A stretch of 64,000 nucleotides of DNA from positions 1 through 64,000 of the forward strand of contig JAFAGA010000022.1 of NCBI GenBank assembly GCA_023423045.1, in the 5' to 3' direction. The notes below the pieces were generated by a model. The model did no database searches and was not told the origin of the DNA. It saw nothing but the letters and a program-made list of their open reading frames with translations. The DNA comes from Bacillota bacterium (GTDB lineage Bacteria; Bacillota; Clostridia; Lachnospirales; Lachnospiraceae). A program made the translations under genes and the position numbers. Below, piece after piece: positions 26,741 to 35,114 of the stretch (its first letter is position 1; each line of letters starts with the position of its first letter).

Positions 26741-27364
26741 TTGAGGAAGAAATCGCATATTTCACTTGCGAAGTACCTGATGAACAACATGAATGTACAG
26801 GATTTGCATGAGCACAAGAAGGCATTTTACATAGGAAGTATTCTGCCAGATCTTACACCGTCGTTTTTAACCAAAAGACATACGATTGATGAGACCTTTG
26901 AGATATTAATAGAAGAGATTAAGAAGATAACGGTTAATTATGATATAGACAAAGGAATCAACGGCTATTATGCAAGGCATCTTGGTGTGATAACCCATTA
27001 TTTGTCTGATTACTGTACTTTTCCGCATAATTCAATATTTGTGGGAAGTCTCACGGAACATGTTTATTATGAGAAGGCATTAAAGTATTCCTTGAAAGAA
27101 TACGTTCAAAGTGATGAAGCGCAAAGAGAGCGTGCGGAGGATAAAATATCTCATACAATCGAGGAAATCAGCCTCTTTATTCAGAAAACACATGAGGAGT
27201 ATCTGAAAGCGATCAAATCAGTGAAAGATGATATACATTATATCATAGAATTGTGTTTTAAGGTGGTGGATGTTATTCTAATGTTTTTTGAGATGGCAAC
27301 CCTGCGAATAGAGAATGGATTAATTAGACAGCAAGCAATTAAAATGGAATATTCTCATATATAA
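26741..27364 (+). CDS. Zinc-dependent phospholipase C-like protein
   Basis: A TTG start follows AAGGAGG with 7-base spacing. The 207-aa protein has dispersed His and Asp residues in the order seen in the zinc-dependent phospholipase C (S1/P1-like) superfamily: HISLAKYL near the start, FYIGSILPDLTP (Asp), HTIDETF, HLGVITHYLSDYCTFPHN and FVGSLTEHVYYE. These could hold a trinuclear zinc site. There is no signal peptide, so it may be cytoplasmic. The C-terminal third has a hydrophobic helix. The substrate is unknown; many such clostridial proteins are uncharacterised. Confidence 0.75.
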   Translation: MRKKSHISLAKYLMNNMNVQDLHEHKKAFYIGSILPDLTPSFLTKRHTIDETFEILIEEIKKITVNYDIDKGINGYYARHLGVITHYLSDYCTFPHNSIFVGSLTEHVYYEKALKYSLKEYVQSDEAQRERAEDKISHTIEEISLFIQKTHEEYLKAIKSVKDDIHYIIELCFKVVDVILMFFEMATLRIENGLIRQQAIKMEYSHI

Positions 27365-27384
27365 CAGTCAATAAATGCTCAATG

Positions 27385-27418
27385 AACCCTGCCAGGTATA
27401 CTTGGCGGGGTTTTTCAT
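27385..27418 (+). terminator. Rho-independent terminator
   Basis: AACCCTGCCA (27385-27394) pairs with TTGGCGGGGTT (27402-27412, one G-T wobble), followed by TTTTTCATTT. It lies 20 bases after the stop of the phospholipase-like gene. Confidence 0.8.
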
Positions 27419-27605
27419 TTCAGTATAAAATGGAGATCTCTTTCTAACAGTAGGTATGAATTGGGACTAAAATAATTATATTTTAGTCTCAGAACCAATG
27501 ATTGATATTTGATAAATTATGTACTATGATACTAATTAAGAATCCAGGGTTAAATCTTCTATAACATATACCATATACAATAGGGGAATGCTGCCGGGAG
27601 GGAGG

Positions 27606-28652
27606 ATGGATTTGGAGAATTGTTTCTATGATAGGAAGTTGGTTTGTGCCTATGATTTAAAGGATGAGGACGGACTCTATTATGAGGAGCGGGTATTAGA
27701 GTGGAAGGAAGCGGCTGCGGAGCGCAAATTATTCTGTACGGAATGCAAAAAGCCGGTGTATCTGGCGGCAGGACCCATGAAGGAGCCGTATTTCGCACAT
27801 TATGATCTGGAAGAATGTGATTATGGGCGTGGACAGGAATCGGAGGAGTTAAAGAAGGGGAAGCGGCTTCTCTATCATCTGGCAAAGCGCAGCTTTCCAG
27901 AGGGTGATATTCTCGTCAGGCACCGTTTGGATAACGGTATGTACTGTACTATTTTTTGCTCCGGCACAGAGTATTCCATTGCATTGGATTACCGGCTGGT
28001 CAATAACAGCCTGGAAAAATTCCGTTCGAGAAATGACTATTATCTGACACATAATATCCAACCGGTTTATTTCCTTGGAGAGCGTCAGGAGAAGGATACG
28101 AGGCAGCTGGACTGGTATCAGAACCTTCTGCAAAATTCAATGGGATATCTGGCTTTTTTAGATGCAGCAAATGAAGTGCTGACCTTGAAGAAATGTTACG
28201 GCTACCGCCTTGGGAAAAAGAGACATTTCAAACACCTATGTCGGGCCTATCCGGTAAAAGAGCTGAAGCTTGACACTTGTGGCAGAATGATATGTGATTT
28301 TGAGGAAAAATGCAGGAAGCTTGAGAGACAGATTGAGGAAGAGAAGCAAAGATATCAGAGACAGTCGGACCAGCTTAGACAGCTTCTGGAAGAAAGACAA
28401 GTTCTTGAACGCAGGGAACAGGAACGTATGAAGGCATATGCCGGATTGCAGGCTCAAAAAGAACAGAGCGACGACACGGCACGATACGAGCCTGAAAAGC
28501 AGGAGATGAAAACATTGGGCAGATTAAATAGGGAGGAAGTTCTTGGATTAGGGCTGAATCCGGATATCTATGAAAGGTGCGTTGCGATGATAGAGCAGGG
28601 AGAAGGGCACCTGGTGGGCAAGAAATATTTTGACATTATAATGAAAGCGTAG
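27606..28652 (+). CDS. CoiA-like competence-family protein
   Basis: ATG 27606 is preceded by GGGAGGGAGG; an ATG at 27588 is an alternative. The 348-aa protein has a Cys pair (FCTECKKPVYL) near residue 45 and PYFAH near residue 62, as in CoiA-like proteins with a zinc-finger-like N-terminus followed by a nuclease-like domain. A long coiled coil (about residues 235-300: REEEK/EERQVLERREQER style) and a short helical C-terminus follow. CoiA takes part in DNA uptake-linked recombination in streptococci; the role here is unproven. The last bases of the gene match the neighbouring intergenic repeat, described separately. Confidence 0.65.
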   Translation: MDLENCFYDRKLVCAYDLKDEDGLYYEERVLEWKEAAAERKLFCTECKKPVYLAAGPMKEPYFAHYDLEECDYGRGQESEELKKGKRLLYHLAKRSFPEGDILVRHRLDNGMYCTIFCSGTEYSIALDYRLVNNSLEKFRSRNDYYLTHNIQPVYFLGERQEKDTRQLDWYQNLLQNSMGYLAFLDAANEVLTLKKCYGYRLGKKRHFKHLCRAYPVKELKLDTCGRMICDFEEKCRKLERQIEEEKQRYQRQSDQLRQLLEERQVLERREQERMKAYAGLQAQKEQSDDTARYEPEKQEMKTLGRLNREEVLGLGLNPDIYERCVAMIEQGEGHLVGKKYFDIIMKA

Positions 28653-28913
28653 TGAGCGGAGCTAAAGATTATGAACATGTTTTGCGTTCATGATATAATA
28701 AAAGCGTAGATGAACAGTGCGAGAAGGACACTCGCATAGCGAGCTTGCTCGTAAGCGTGCGATCGGACTGGAGAGCGTGAACACGATTTACGTTCATGAT
28801 ATAACGAAAGCGTAGGTGAACAGTGCGAGAAAGACACTCGCACAGCAAGCATACTTGCGAGCATGTGAGCGGAGCTAAAGATTATGAATATTTTTTCGTT
28901 CATAATATAATGA
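28641..28913 (+). repeat. Direct repeat of about 105 bp with internal hairpins
   Basis: Two near-copies of a unit of about 105 bases (28710-28815 and 28816-28913) contain TGAACAGTGCGAGAA, ACACTCGCA and CGTTCAT-ATATAA in the same order. A partial copy lies at 28653-28709. GTGAGCGGAGCTAAAGATTA occurs at both ends of the array. Each unit holds small hairpins (GTGCGAG/CTCGCAC; GAAC...GTTC) and a TATAAT-like box near 28692, 28799 and 28906. AAAGCGTAG occurs three times, once as the stop region of the CoiA-like gene. It may be a small repeat family that inserted at the gene end. Confidence 0.65.
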
Positions 28914-28937
28914 CCTAAGATAACAGGAGGGAACACC

Positions 28938-29414
28938 ATGGCGATTGATAAAGTTAGAGAATACCTGAAACAGTGGGGCAGGGAGGGTGATATACTTGAA
29001 TTTGATTCCTCCAGTGCAACAGTAGAGTTGGCGGCTAATGCTCTTGGCGTAGCGCCTGGCAGAATTGCTAAGACTTTGTCCTTTAAAACACAGGATGGAG
29101 CGCTTTTAGTGATTGCGGCTGGGGATGTCAAGATTGATAATACCAAGTTTAAGTCGGAATATGGCCTGAAGGCTAAGATGCTGACACCGGAGGAGGTAGT
29201 GGAGTATACGGGACATGCAATTGGAGGTGTCTGTCCCTTCGGCCTGAGCCGGGAGCTTCCGGTTTATTTAGATATCTCGATGAAGCGTTTTGAGACAGTA
29301 TTCCCCGCATGCGGAAGCAGCAATTCAGCGATTGAGTTAACCTGTGATGAATTGATGGAGTATTCAGGCGGCAGCCGTTGGGTTGATGTCTGCAAGAACT
29401 GGCAGGCGGAGTAG
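28938..29414 (+). CDS. YbaK/EbsC-type aminoacyl-tRNA deacylase
   Basis: The start follows AGGAGGG. The 158-aa protein fits the YbaK/prolyl-tRNA synthetase-associated domain, which hydrolyses mischarged tRNA: SSSATVELAANALGV near the N-terminus, IAKTLSFK, VIAAGDVKID, and the loop AIGGVCPFGL (residue about 95, the GGxxPxG substrate-site motif). The C-terminal CGSSNSAIEL element is also typical. It acts in the cytoplasm to clear misacylated tRNAs. It is followed 41 bases later by an alpha/beta hydrolase gene, possibly cotranscribed. Confidence 0.88.
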   Translation: MAIDKVREYLKQWGREGDILEFDSSSATVELAANALGVAPGRIAKTLSFKTQDGALLVIAAGDVKIDNTKFKSEYGLKAKMLTPEEVVEYTGHAIGGVCPFGLSRELPVYLDISMKRFETVFPACGSSNSAIELTCDELMEYSGGSRWVDVCKNWQAE

Positions 29415-29455
29415 AACTGCTGAATAAAAACGAAGAATGGGGAGGAACAGATAAC

Positions 29456-30265
29456 ATGATCCATGAAGTGATTGCTATTAATGCGGATGGATATGAAGCC
29501 ACGTTAACAACCTATCTCCTTGAGAACTCGCCGGAGATGGATGAGGAAAGGGTGAGGCCCCTGGTAATTCTATGTCCGGGAGGTGGATATCGCTTCGTAT
29601 CAGACCGCGAAGCAGAGCCTATTGCAATCCAATTAAATGCTATGGGTATCCACGCTGCAATTTTAAGATATACGGTTTATCCGGCAAAATTTCCGACGGC
29701 GTTGACTCAGCTGGCAAAATCCGTAGCGTATGCCAGGGAGCATGCAGGAAAATGGAAAGTGAATAGTAATCGTATTATTGTGATGGGTTTTTCCGCAGGG
29801 GGACATCTTGCAGCCAGCCTTGGAACCCTGTGGCACGAACCCTTTCTGGCAGATATTATGCAAGCAGAAAAGGGGAAATACCAGCCTAACGGTATGCTGC
29901 TGTGCTATCCTGTAATTACCTCAGGGGAATATGCGCATAGGGATTCCTTCCTGGCCCTGCTGCAGGACAATTATGAGGAACTGGTGGGAAAAATATCCCT
30001 GGAGAAGAGGGTTACTGAATTTACTCCGCCTACATTTTTATGGCATACCTTTGAGGACGAGGCAGTGCCGATTGAGAATGCGCTCCTTTTTGCTCAGGCC
30101 CTGAATGACAAAAAGGTTCCTTTTGAACTGCATATTTACCCAAGAGGAGGCCATGGGCTTTCACTTGCAACAGAAGAGACGAGGGGTATCCATGATAGGA
30201 GACCCTTACAGCAGGAATGCCAGAATTGGATCGGTATGGCCGGAACCTGGGTGAAAAACCTGTAG
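29456..30265 (+). CDS. Alpha/beta hydrolase, acetyl-esterase type
   Basis: The start follows GGGGAGGAA. The 269-aa cytoplasmic enzyme has CPGGGY (oxyanion loop), GFSAGGH (nucleophile Ser, residue about 107), HTFEDEAVP (catalytic Asp/Glu region) and GGHG near residue 230 (His). This is the layout of short-chain esterases of the hormone-sensitive-lipase/acetylxylan-esterase group that deacetylate sugars. The natural substrate is unknown; in carbohydrate-fermenting Clostridia it would suit acetylated plant oligosaccharides. Confidence 0.85.
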   Translation: MIHEVIAINADGYEATLTTYLLENSPEMDEERVRPLVILCPGGGYRFVSDREAEPIAIQLNAMGIHAAILRYTVYPAKFPTALTQLAKSVAYAREHAGKWKVNSNRIIVMGFSAGGHLAASLGTLWHEPFLADIMQAEKGKYQPNGMLLCYPVITSGEYAHRDSFLALLQDNYEELVGKISLEKRVTEFTPPTFLWHTFEDEAVPIENALLFAQALNDKKVPFELHIYPRGGHGLSLATEETRGIHDRRPLQQECQNWIGMAGTWVKNL

Positions 30266-30313
30266 GCAAATTGATTTAAATACAAAGATAAAATTACTTT
30301 ACTGTTCCCAAAG

Positions 30314-30415
30314 CAAAATCACCTTTTTCACTATTTTGCATAACCGGTGCATGCCCATGATAGTTTCATGATGCTTTAGATGCCAGGAATGCTTTATAAT
30401 GATAAGGTGATTTTG
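30314..30415. repeat. 12-bp inverted repeat flanking a 78-base spacer
   Basis: CAAAATCACCTT (30314-30325) is the exact inverse of AAGGTGATTTTG (30404-30415). It lies between the convergent esterase and flavin-reductase-like genes. The loop is too long for a standard terminator. It could be a folded RNA end or a relic of a small insertion. Confidence 0.45.
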
Positions 30416-30459
30416 GGTAGTAGGGTTATTGGCTATATGGATTACAGGAATTATTGTAA

Positions 30460-30984
30460 TTACTCATCCTTTTTTCGAACAGCCTGAAATGCTGTGGTTA
30501 CTTCCGCAATATACATGTAATGATAATCCATATTGGTATAAAAAGTAGATTTAAAACGATCCTCCAGGATGCAGTCTCCTTCGAACTGCTGCACATAGAG
30601 CTTTCTGCAAAATAGAACATGATTGGCCTCCGGGAAATAGGGGATCCCCTCATGAAATGCAACCGTCAGGCCGCACTTTGCAATCTTATCCTCATACCGG
30701 CCGGATACGGTGCCCAGATAATTCATCTCCTTCCGGTACTCCTTGCCGAGAAAGCTCAAGGAGAAAGTATCTTCCCGGTCCAGAAATTCCTTCGTATAAC
30801 GCTGCGGGCGTACCACAATAAATGCGGCATTCTTACCGTACATAACCCCAAGTCCGCCCCAGGAGGCTGTCATCGTATTGACCTTATTTTCATCGCCGGC
30901 GGTAATTAGCATCCAGTCCTTTCCGATCATCTGAAATGGATTTTTGCGTATCATTTCCGGTGAAATTTCCTTAAAAGTGTTCAT
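30460..30984 (-). CDS. Flavin reductase-like FMN-binding protein
   Basis: This is a 174-aa protein of the flavin reductase-like split-barrel family. PFQMIGKDWMLITAGD, then NTMTASWGGLGVMYGK and VRPQRYTKEFLD form the FMN-binding pattern. The start is ATG 30984 or ATG 30993; AAGGAG lies 2 bases from the latter, so 30984 has better spacing. Such proteins bind FMN and often serve as NAD(P)H:flavin reductases or unknown oxidoreductases. It stands alone, divergent from the GH18 gene. Confidence 0.82.
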   Translation of the reverse strand: MNTFKEISPEMIRKNPFQMIGKDWMLITAGDENKVNTMTASWGGLGVMYGKNAAFIVVRPQRYTKEFLDREDTFSLSFLGKEYRKEMNYLGTVSGRYEDKIAKCGLTVAFHEGIPYFPEANHVLFCRKLYVQQFEGDCILEDRFKSTFYTNMDYHYMYIAEVTTAFQAVRKKDE

Positions 30985-31188
30985 ATGTGTCATCGCTCCT
31001 TTTCTTTATTTCCATGAAAGCCTGTCATTTTAAAGACATTCTCCAAAATTCAATACTAACATTATACGATAAGACGATCATAGATGCAACGCTGCGATTC
31101 TGATTTCACAATCACTTTAAGATAGCATATACTGATTATAAAGCATTTGCATAGCAAAAGTCCGGGGAGGCATGCGCCGGGTTTTTGA

Positions 31189-31215
31189 ACTGCCGCTTGG
31201 CGGCAGTGTGGGAGG
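31189..31215 (+). promoter_or_regulatory. Hairpin next to the ribosome site of the GH18 gene
   Basis: ACTGCCGC (31189-31196) and GCGGCAGT (31200-31207) form an 8-bp stem with a TTG loop, ending three bases before the ribosome site GGGAGG (31210-31215). GTTTTT lies just before it. It could act as a translation-modulating or mRNA-stabilising element. Confidence 0.4.
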
Positions 31216-31220
31216 TTTGT

Positions 31221-32504
31221 ATGATAATTCATGTAGTACAGGCGGGAGATACTCTCAGCTCCATAGCCGTACAATATGGGGTGACACCCGAGCGTATCAT
31301 TATAGAAAATGAATTGCCTAACCCGGATAGGCTTGTTGTGGGACAGAGCATCGGAATACGGGTGCCGGATGTGGTTCATACCGTAACTTCCGGTGATACC
31401 CTGTTCAGCATCTCGGAGCAGTACGACATAACACCAAATCGAATTCTTCAGAATAATCCACGGGTTGCTGCGAATGAATTTTTAACTCCGGGAGAGGAAT
31501 TGGTCATTACTTATGAAGGTGATGAGGTCATTGATACATTAACCATTAATGGCTATGCCTATCCTTTCATTAATCGTGAGGTTCTGCGCAGTACCCTTCC
31601 CTTTCTGACATATCTATCTATTTTTACCTATGGTTTTTCTCCGACAGGGGAGTTGGTTCCGGTGGAGGATGAAGAGCTGATTGCAATTGCGCAGGAGTTT
31701 GGCGTCGGTCCGATTATGATGCTGGCACCGATGACTGCGGAAGGAGCATTCAGCAGCCAGGTGGCCCATGAAATGTTTATAAACCCGGAAGGACAGGCGA
31801 ATCTGATTAATAATATTGTTGCCAATATACAAGCAAAAGGATACGTGGGTCTGGATATTGATTTTGAATTCATATTACCGGAGGATACGCAGAATTTCCT
31901 GAACTTTATAACCGCAGTCCAAGAAAGGCTGAGTGCGGAAGGTTATATTACCATGGTAGCCCTGGCGCCAAAGACTTCGGGAGAGATGACCGGACTGTTA
32001 TATGAAGCACATGATTATCCAACTATCGGAGCGGTAGCGGATATGGTATTGCTTATGACTTATGAATGGGGATATACTTATGGCCCGCCGATGGCCACTG
32101 CTCCAGTTAACATGGTCCGACGGGTTCTGGAATACGGAGTCTCGGTCATCGATCCGGATAAAATACTGATGGGCACTCCCAATTATGCCTATGACTGGCC
32201 ACTCCCCTTTATAGCCGGAGAGACAGCCGCAGAATCAATGAGTAACCAGAGGGCAATTGAACAGGCAGCCCAATATGGAGTAACAATCCAATTTGATGAA
32301 TTGGCGCAGTCTCCCTTTTATTATTATACGTCGGAAGATGGAGTCGAGCATGTTGTCTGGTTTGATGATGTGAGAAGTATGAATGCAAAGCTGCCACTAA
32401 TCCCGGAATTCTCTCTAAACGGAGCCGGAGTATGGCAGATAATGAACTTTTTCCCGGGACTGTGGCTGGTTGTTGCTTCCCGGTTTGCAGTTACAAAAAT
32501 ATAA
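31221..32504 (+). CDS. LysM-GH18 spore cortex hydrolase, YaaH/SleL-type
   Basis: ATG 31221 follows GGGAGG; an upstream in-frame ATG at 31185 has no site and would split the first LysM. The 427-aa enzyme has two LysM peptidoglycan-binding units (residues about 2-47 and 51-97) and a glycoside hydrolase 18 barrel with the catalytic LDIDFEF (Asp212, Asp214, Glu216). This matches YaaH/SleL N-acetylglucosaminidases that cut cortex fragments during spore germination. There is no signal peptide, as usual for spore-coat located members. It points to a spore-forming host. Confidence 0.9.
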   Translation: MIIHVVQAGDTLSSIAVQYGVTPERIIIENELPNPDRLVVGQSIGIRVPDVVHTVTSGDTLFSISEQYDITPNRILQNNPRVAANEFLTPGEELVITYEGDEVIDTLTINGYAYPFINREVLRSTLPFLTYLSIFTYGFSPTGELVPVEDEELIAIAQEFGVGPIMMLAPMTAEGAFSSQVAHEMFINPEGQANLINNIVANIQAKGYVGLDIDFEFILPEDTQNFLNFITAVQERLSAEGYITMVALAPKTSGEMTGLLYEAHDYPTIGAVADMVLLMTYEWGYTYGPPMATAPVNMVRRVLEYGVSVIDPDKILMGTPNYAYDWPLPFIAGETAAESMSNQRAIEQAAQYGVTIQFDELAQSPFYYYTSEDGVEHVVWFDDVRSMNAKLPLIPEFSLNGAGVWQIMNFFPGLWLVVASRFAVTKI

Positions 32505-32563
32505 AGAGTTATTTTCTTTTTTAATAATAATAGATATCCGGAAGATGCATTACTAAATAAAAA
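32505..32563. other. Gap between GH18 gene and converging small gene
   Basis: This is an AT-rich stretch after the GH18 stop. It receives the T-rich tail of the minus-strand terminator, and no plus-strand terminator of its own was seen. Confidence 0.3.
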
Positions 32564-32590
32564 GGGGCCCGTCCATTAAGACGGGCCTCC
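32561..32590 (-). terminator. Strong terminator of the small peptide gene
   Basis: Positions 32564-32573 pair with 32580-32589 (ten pairs, one G-T) around the loop CATTAA. Read on the minus strand it ends in CCCCTTTTTATTT. On the plus strand no T run follows, so it belongs to the leftward small gene. Confidence 0.8.
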
Positions 32591-32597
32591 TAAAATA

Positions 32598-32681
32598 TTA
32601 GTTACAGCTTCCAAGACTGCAGTATTTTAAAATCTGATTCATCAAATCGCTGAAATTACATGAGCTAAATTTAAAACACAT
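32598..32681 (-). CDS. 27-aa cysteine-bearing small peptide
   Basis: This short frame has AAAAGGAGG 8 bases before its ATG, a stop TAA, and a strong terminator about 10 bases beyond, all on the minus strand. It is a complete miniature gene. The peptide begins MCFKFSSCNF, has Cys at 2, 8, 21 and 26, and ends YCSLGSCN. No signal peptide and no modification enzymes are nearby. It could be a regulatory peptide, a metal-binding microprotein or the message of a small RNA. I recognise no family. Confidence 0.6.
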   Translation of the reverse strand: MCFKFSSCNFSDLMNQILKYCSLGSCN

Positions 32682-32722
32682 AGTGTTTGCCTCCTTTTAA
32701 AGATTACTATCTCTTAGGAACA

Positions 32723-32751
32723 ATAGAATTGTAACACATCTGTAACAAAGA
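32723..32751 (-). promoter_or_regulatory. Putative promoter of the small peptide gene
   Basis: On the minus strand TTGTTA and TATTGT are separated by 17 bases, about 40 bases upstream of the small gene start. This supports independent transcription, ending at the terminator near 32561. It is a motif match only. Confidence 0.4.
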
Positions 32752-33059
32752 TGTAATATTTAAATGATGGTTAGTCAGTTATCAAATGGACATACCTGAA
32801 AATAAAGGAAAAGAGGTTTACTTCAGCGAGAAAGGAAAGCTGTGAATAGTGTCCTTATAAGGATACCATTGCGAAGGATAAGTGAACCTATGAAAGGCCG
32901 CAACCAGAGGCTGACTTGATATAGATATATAAGGGGATAGACTGTCCTGGCTTCTGTATCCAATAAAAATCATGGTGTATATTGACAAACGAATTTGGTT
33001 GCAAGCAGGCAGAATTTATTTTAGAATGATTAAAAACACGATATGTGAAGGAGGCCGGG
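32752..33059. other. Intergenic region before the DUF3267-like gene
   Basis: No gene, repeat or clear terminator was identified. AAGGAGG at 33048-33054 is the ribosome site of the next gene. Confidence 0.35.
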
Positions 33060-33641
33060 ATGAGTGTAACTAATTTGCCGGAAGGATATTCGGAAATAAG
33101 GAGAATAGATTTAAAAGCAAATAAAAAAGAGGCTTTATTAGTCAATGGCCTCGCTTTAATAATAGCAGCAATAATGATATTAATTGCCAATGTATTTGTA
33201 CCTTTGTCCAAGGTATTTATAAGAATTGTACGTAACGAAAATGGAGAGTTCTTTATTCTCCTTCTGCTCATCCCCGCCCTTATATTATACGTGCTGGCTC
33301 ATGAAGCTGTTCATGGCTTTTTTATGAAAAAATTCAGCGGAATTAAACCAAAGTATGGATTTAATGGATTATATGCATATGCCGGCAGCGAGGCATTTTT
33401 TAACAAGAAACATTATATAATTATTGCATTGTCTCCCATCGTCCTATTCGGACTTATTCTTGCCATAATAAATATTCTTGGGCCCATAAACTGGTTTTGG
33501 TTTATATTTTATATACAGATAACAAATATATCAGGGGCGGCAGGAGATTTATATGTGTCTTTGATCATGAGAAGGTTACCAAATGATATACTAACACAAG
33601 ATATGGGCGTATCTATGACAGTGTATTCTAAAACAAATTAA
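33060..33641 (+). CDS. DUF3267-like membrane zinc metalloprotease
   Basis: ATG 33060 follows AAGGAGG with 5-base spacing. The 193-aa protein has hydrophobic helices near residues 27-50, 62-80, 115-137 and 140-160. HEAVH (residue about 83) is a HExxH zinc motif in a membrane setting, followed by FFMKKFSGIKPKYG, as in the DUF3267/YhaL-type putative proteases. The substrate and role are unknown. It is the second membrane HExxH protein in the window, unrelated in sequence to that at 17.4 kb. Confidence 0.78.
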   Translation: MSVTNLPEGYSEIRRIDLKANKKEALLVNGLALIIAAIMILIANVFVPLSKVFIRIVRNENGEFFILLLLIPALILYVLAHEAVHGFFMKKFSGIKPKYGFNGLYAYAGSEAFFNKKHYIIIALSPIVLFGLILAIINILGPINWFWFIFYIQITNISGAAGDLYVSLIMRRLPNDILTQDMGVSMTVYSKTN

Positions 33642-33793
33642 ACCTGGCGGCAGGATAAAATAGTATATACAAATAAGGGAGAGGCTTCCATGGCTGGAAA
33701 TCTCTCCTTTCTTATTTACAAAAAATTATCCAAGGGGTATAATGGCTTATATGCTTTGTGATTTGCATTCGATACGCAGAAAAGGGGAGCATC

Positions 33794-34324
33794 ATGAGAA
33801 TGAAGATTATAAAAGAAGTTTTTAGCTGGATTATGGTTTTTGTTTTTGCCATTATATTGGCTGCCTTAATAAAGAAATATGTTATGTTTAATGTGGAGGT
33901 ACCTACCGGCTCCATGGAGAATACGATCATGGTCGGTGATCGGGCGACAACCTTCCGGCTGGCATACTTATTCAGTGATCCGCAGAGAGGTGATATCGTG
34001 GTATTTCCTTTCCCGGACGATGAACAAATGGACTATATCAAGAGAATCATCGGTTTACCCGGAGAGACAATCGAGGGCAGGAACGGATTGGTTTATATCG
34101 ATGGAAGACCCTTGGAGGAACCCTATGTTACCTCAGAATTAGACAGTGATTTCGGTCCCTATGAGATCCCGGAAGGCTATTATTTTATGATGGGCGATAA
34201 CCGCAATAATTCTGCAGATTCAAGATACTGGGATAATAAGTATGTGAAGCGGGATAAAATAGAAGGGAAAGCCGTATTAAAATATCCCAAGCTGACTTGG
34301 TTCTCAACGGTGGTATATCCCTAA
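33794..34324 (+). CDS. lepB: Type I signal peptidase (first of tandem pair)
   Basis: ATG 33794 follows AGGGGAG. The 176-aa enzyme has one N-terminal membrane helix (residues about 8-27), TGSMENT with the nucleophile Ser40, DYIKRIIGLPGE with the general base Lys83, and GDNRNNSADSR. It cuts signal peptides from exported proteins on the outer face of the membrane. A second copy follows 231 bases later, separated by two copies of the 96-bp hairpin repeat. Gram-positive bacteria often keep several such peptidases. Confidence 0.93.
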   Translation: MRMKIIKEVFSWIMVFVFAIILAALIKKYVMFNVEVPTGSMENTIMVGDRATTFRLAYLFSDPQRGDIVVFPFPDDEQMDYIKRIIGLPGETIEGRNGLVYIDGRPLEEPYVTSELDSDFGPYEIPEGYYFMMGDNRNNSADSRYWDNKYVKRDKIEGKAVLKYPKLTWFSTVVYP

Positions 34325-34342
34325 CCAACAAAATACGACTAT

Positions 34343-34531
34343 AAAAGGCGCCGTACCTGCGCCGTGCATCTCGATTACAGGAATATGAATTTTGTTACTG
34401 TAATATAAGTTATCGGAAGTTGCACTTTAACTTCCGATAAAAGGCGCTGGTCTTGCGCCGTGCATCGTGATTACAGGAACACGTATTATGTTACTGTAAT
34501 ATAAGTTATCGGAACAAGAATTTGCTCCGAC
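34343..34531 (+). repeat. 96-bp three-hairpin repeat, locus A (two copies)
   Basis: Unit A1 spans 34343-34438 (96 bases) and A2 34439-34531. Each starts AAAAGGCGC and has three hairpins in order: GGCGC/GCGCC; GATTACAG/CTGTAAT; and ATCGGAAGT/ACTTCCGAT (in A2 the last arm is shorter). The same order and many of the same bases recur at 38.4 kb with the same 96-base period. The two copies lie between the two signal peptidase genes, so they would be part of the leader of the second one. Confidence 0.75.
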
Positions 34532-34555
34532 AATATCACTGAAATGGAGTATATT

Positions 34556-35098
34556 ATGAATAATAAGATAGTTAAGGAAATAATAAGCTGGGTATTAATT
34601 ATAGTGATTGCATTCGTATTGGCGATGGCGATCAACAAATGGGTGATATATAAGATCAGTTCCCCCACTCCCTCCATGGAGAATACTTTTATGGTAGAGG
34701 AAAAGGTCGTGATTCTGCGTTTGGCATATCTCTTTCAGGACCCGGAACGCGGCGATATCGTAGTGTTTGATAATCCTGAGGAAGAGGATGGGGATGATTA
34801 TATCAAAAGAATTATCGGTTTGCCCGGTGAGACGGTAGAAGGTCATGACGGAGTGGTTTATATTGATGGACAGCCCATAGAAGAGGATTACCTCAGAGAG
34901 GATATGGAAGGATCCTTCGGTCCCTATGAGATTCCGGAAGGACATTACTGGATGATGGGTGATAACCGTAATGAATCCGGAGACTCAAGATATTGGGTAG
35001 ATAAATTTGTTCCCCGGAAGGATATCCGGGGAAAGGCACTTTTCAAATATCCGGACTTTACCTGGTTCCGTGATATTGATTATAGTGTAGATAAATAA
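34556..35098 (+). CDS. lepB: Type I signal peptidase (second of tandem pair)
   Basis: ATG 34556 has GGAG 6 bases upstream. The 180-aa enzyme has one membrane helix (residues about 8-26), TPSMENT with nucleophile Ser40, DYIKRIIGLPGE with Lys84, and GDNRNESGDSR. It is close to the first copy throughout, so the pair arose by duplication. The two may differ in substrate preference or timing; the hairpin repeats placed before it could give separate control. Confidence 0.93.
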   Translation: MNNKIVKEIISWVLIIVIAFVLAMAINKWVIYKISSPTPSMENTFMVEEKVVILRLAYLFQDPERGDIVVFDNPEEEDGDDYIKRIIGLPGETVEGHDGVVYIDGQPIEEDYLREDMEGSFGPYEIPEGHYWMMGDNRNESGDSRYWVDKFVPRKDIRGKALFKYPDFTWFRDIDYSVDK

Positions 35099-35114
35099 TG
35101 GAGCTTTGATCTCC

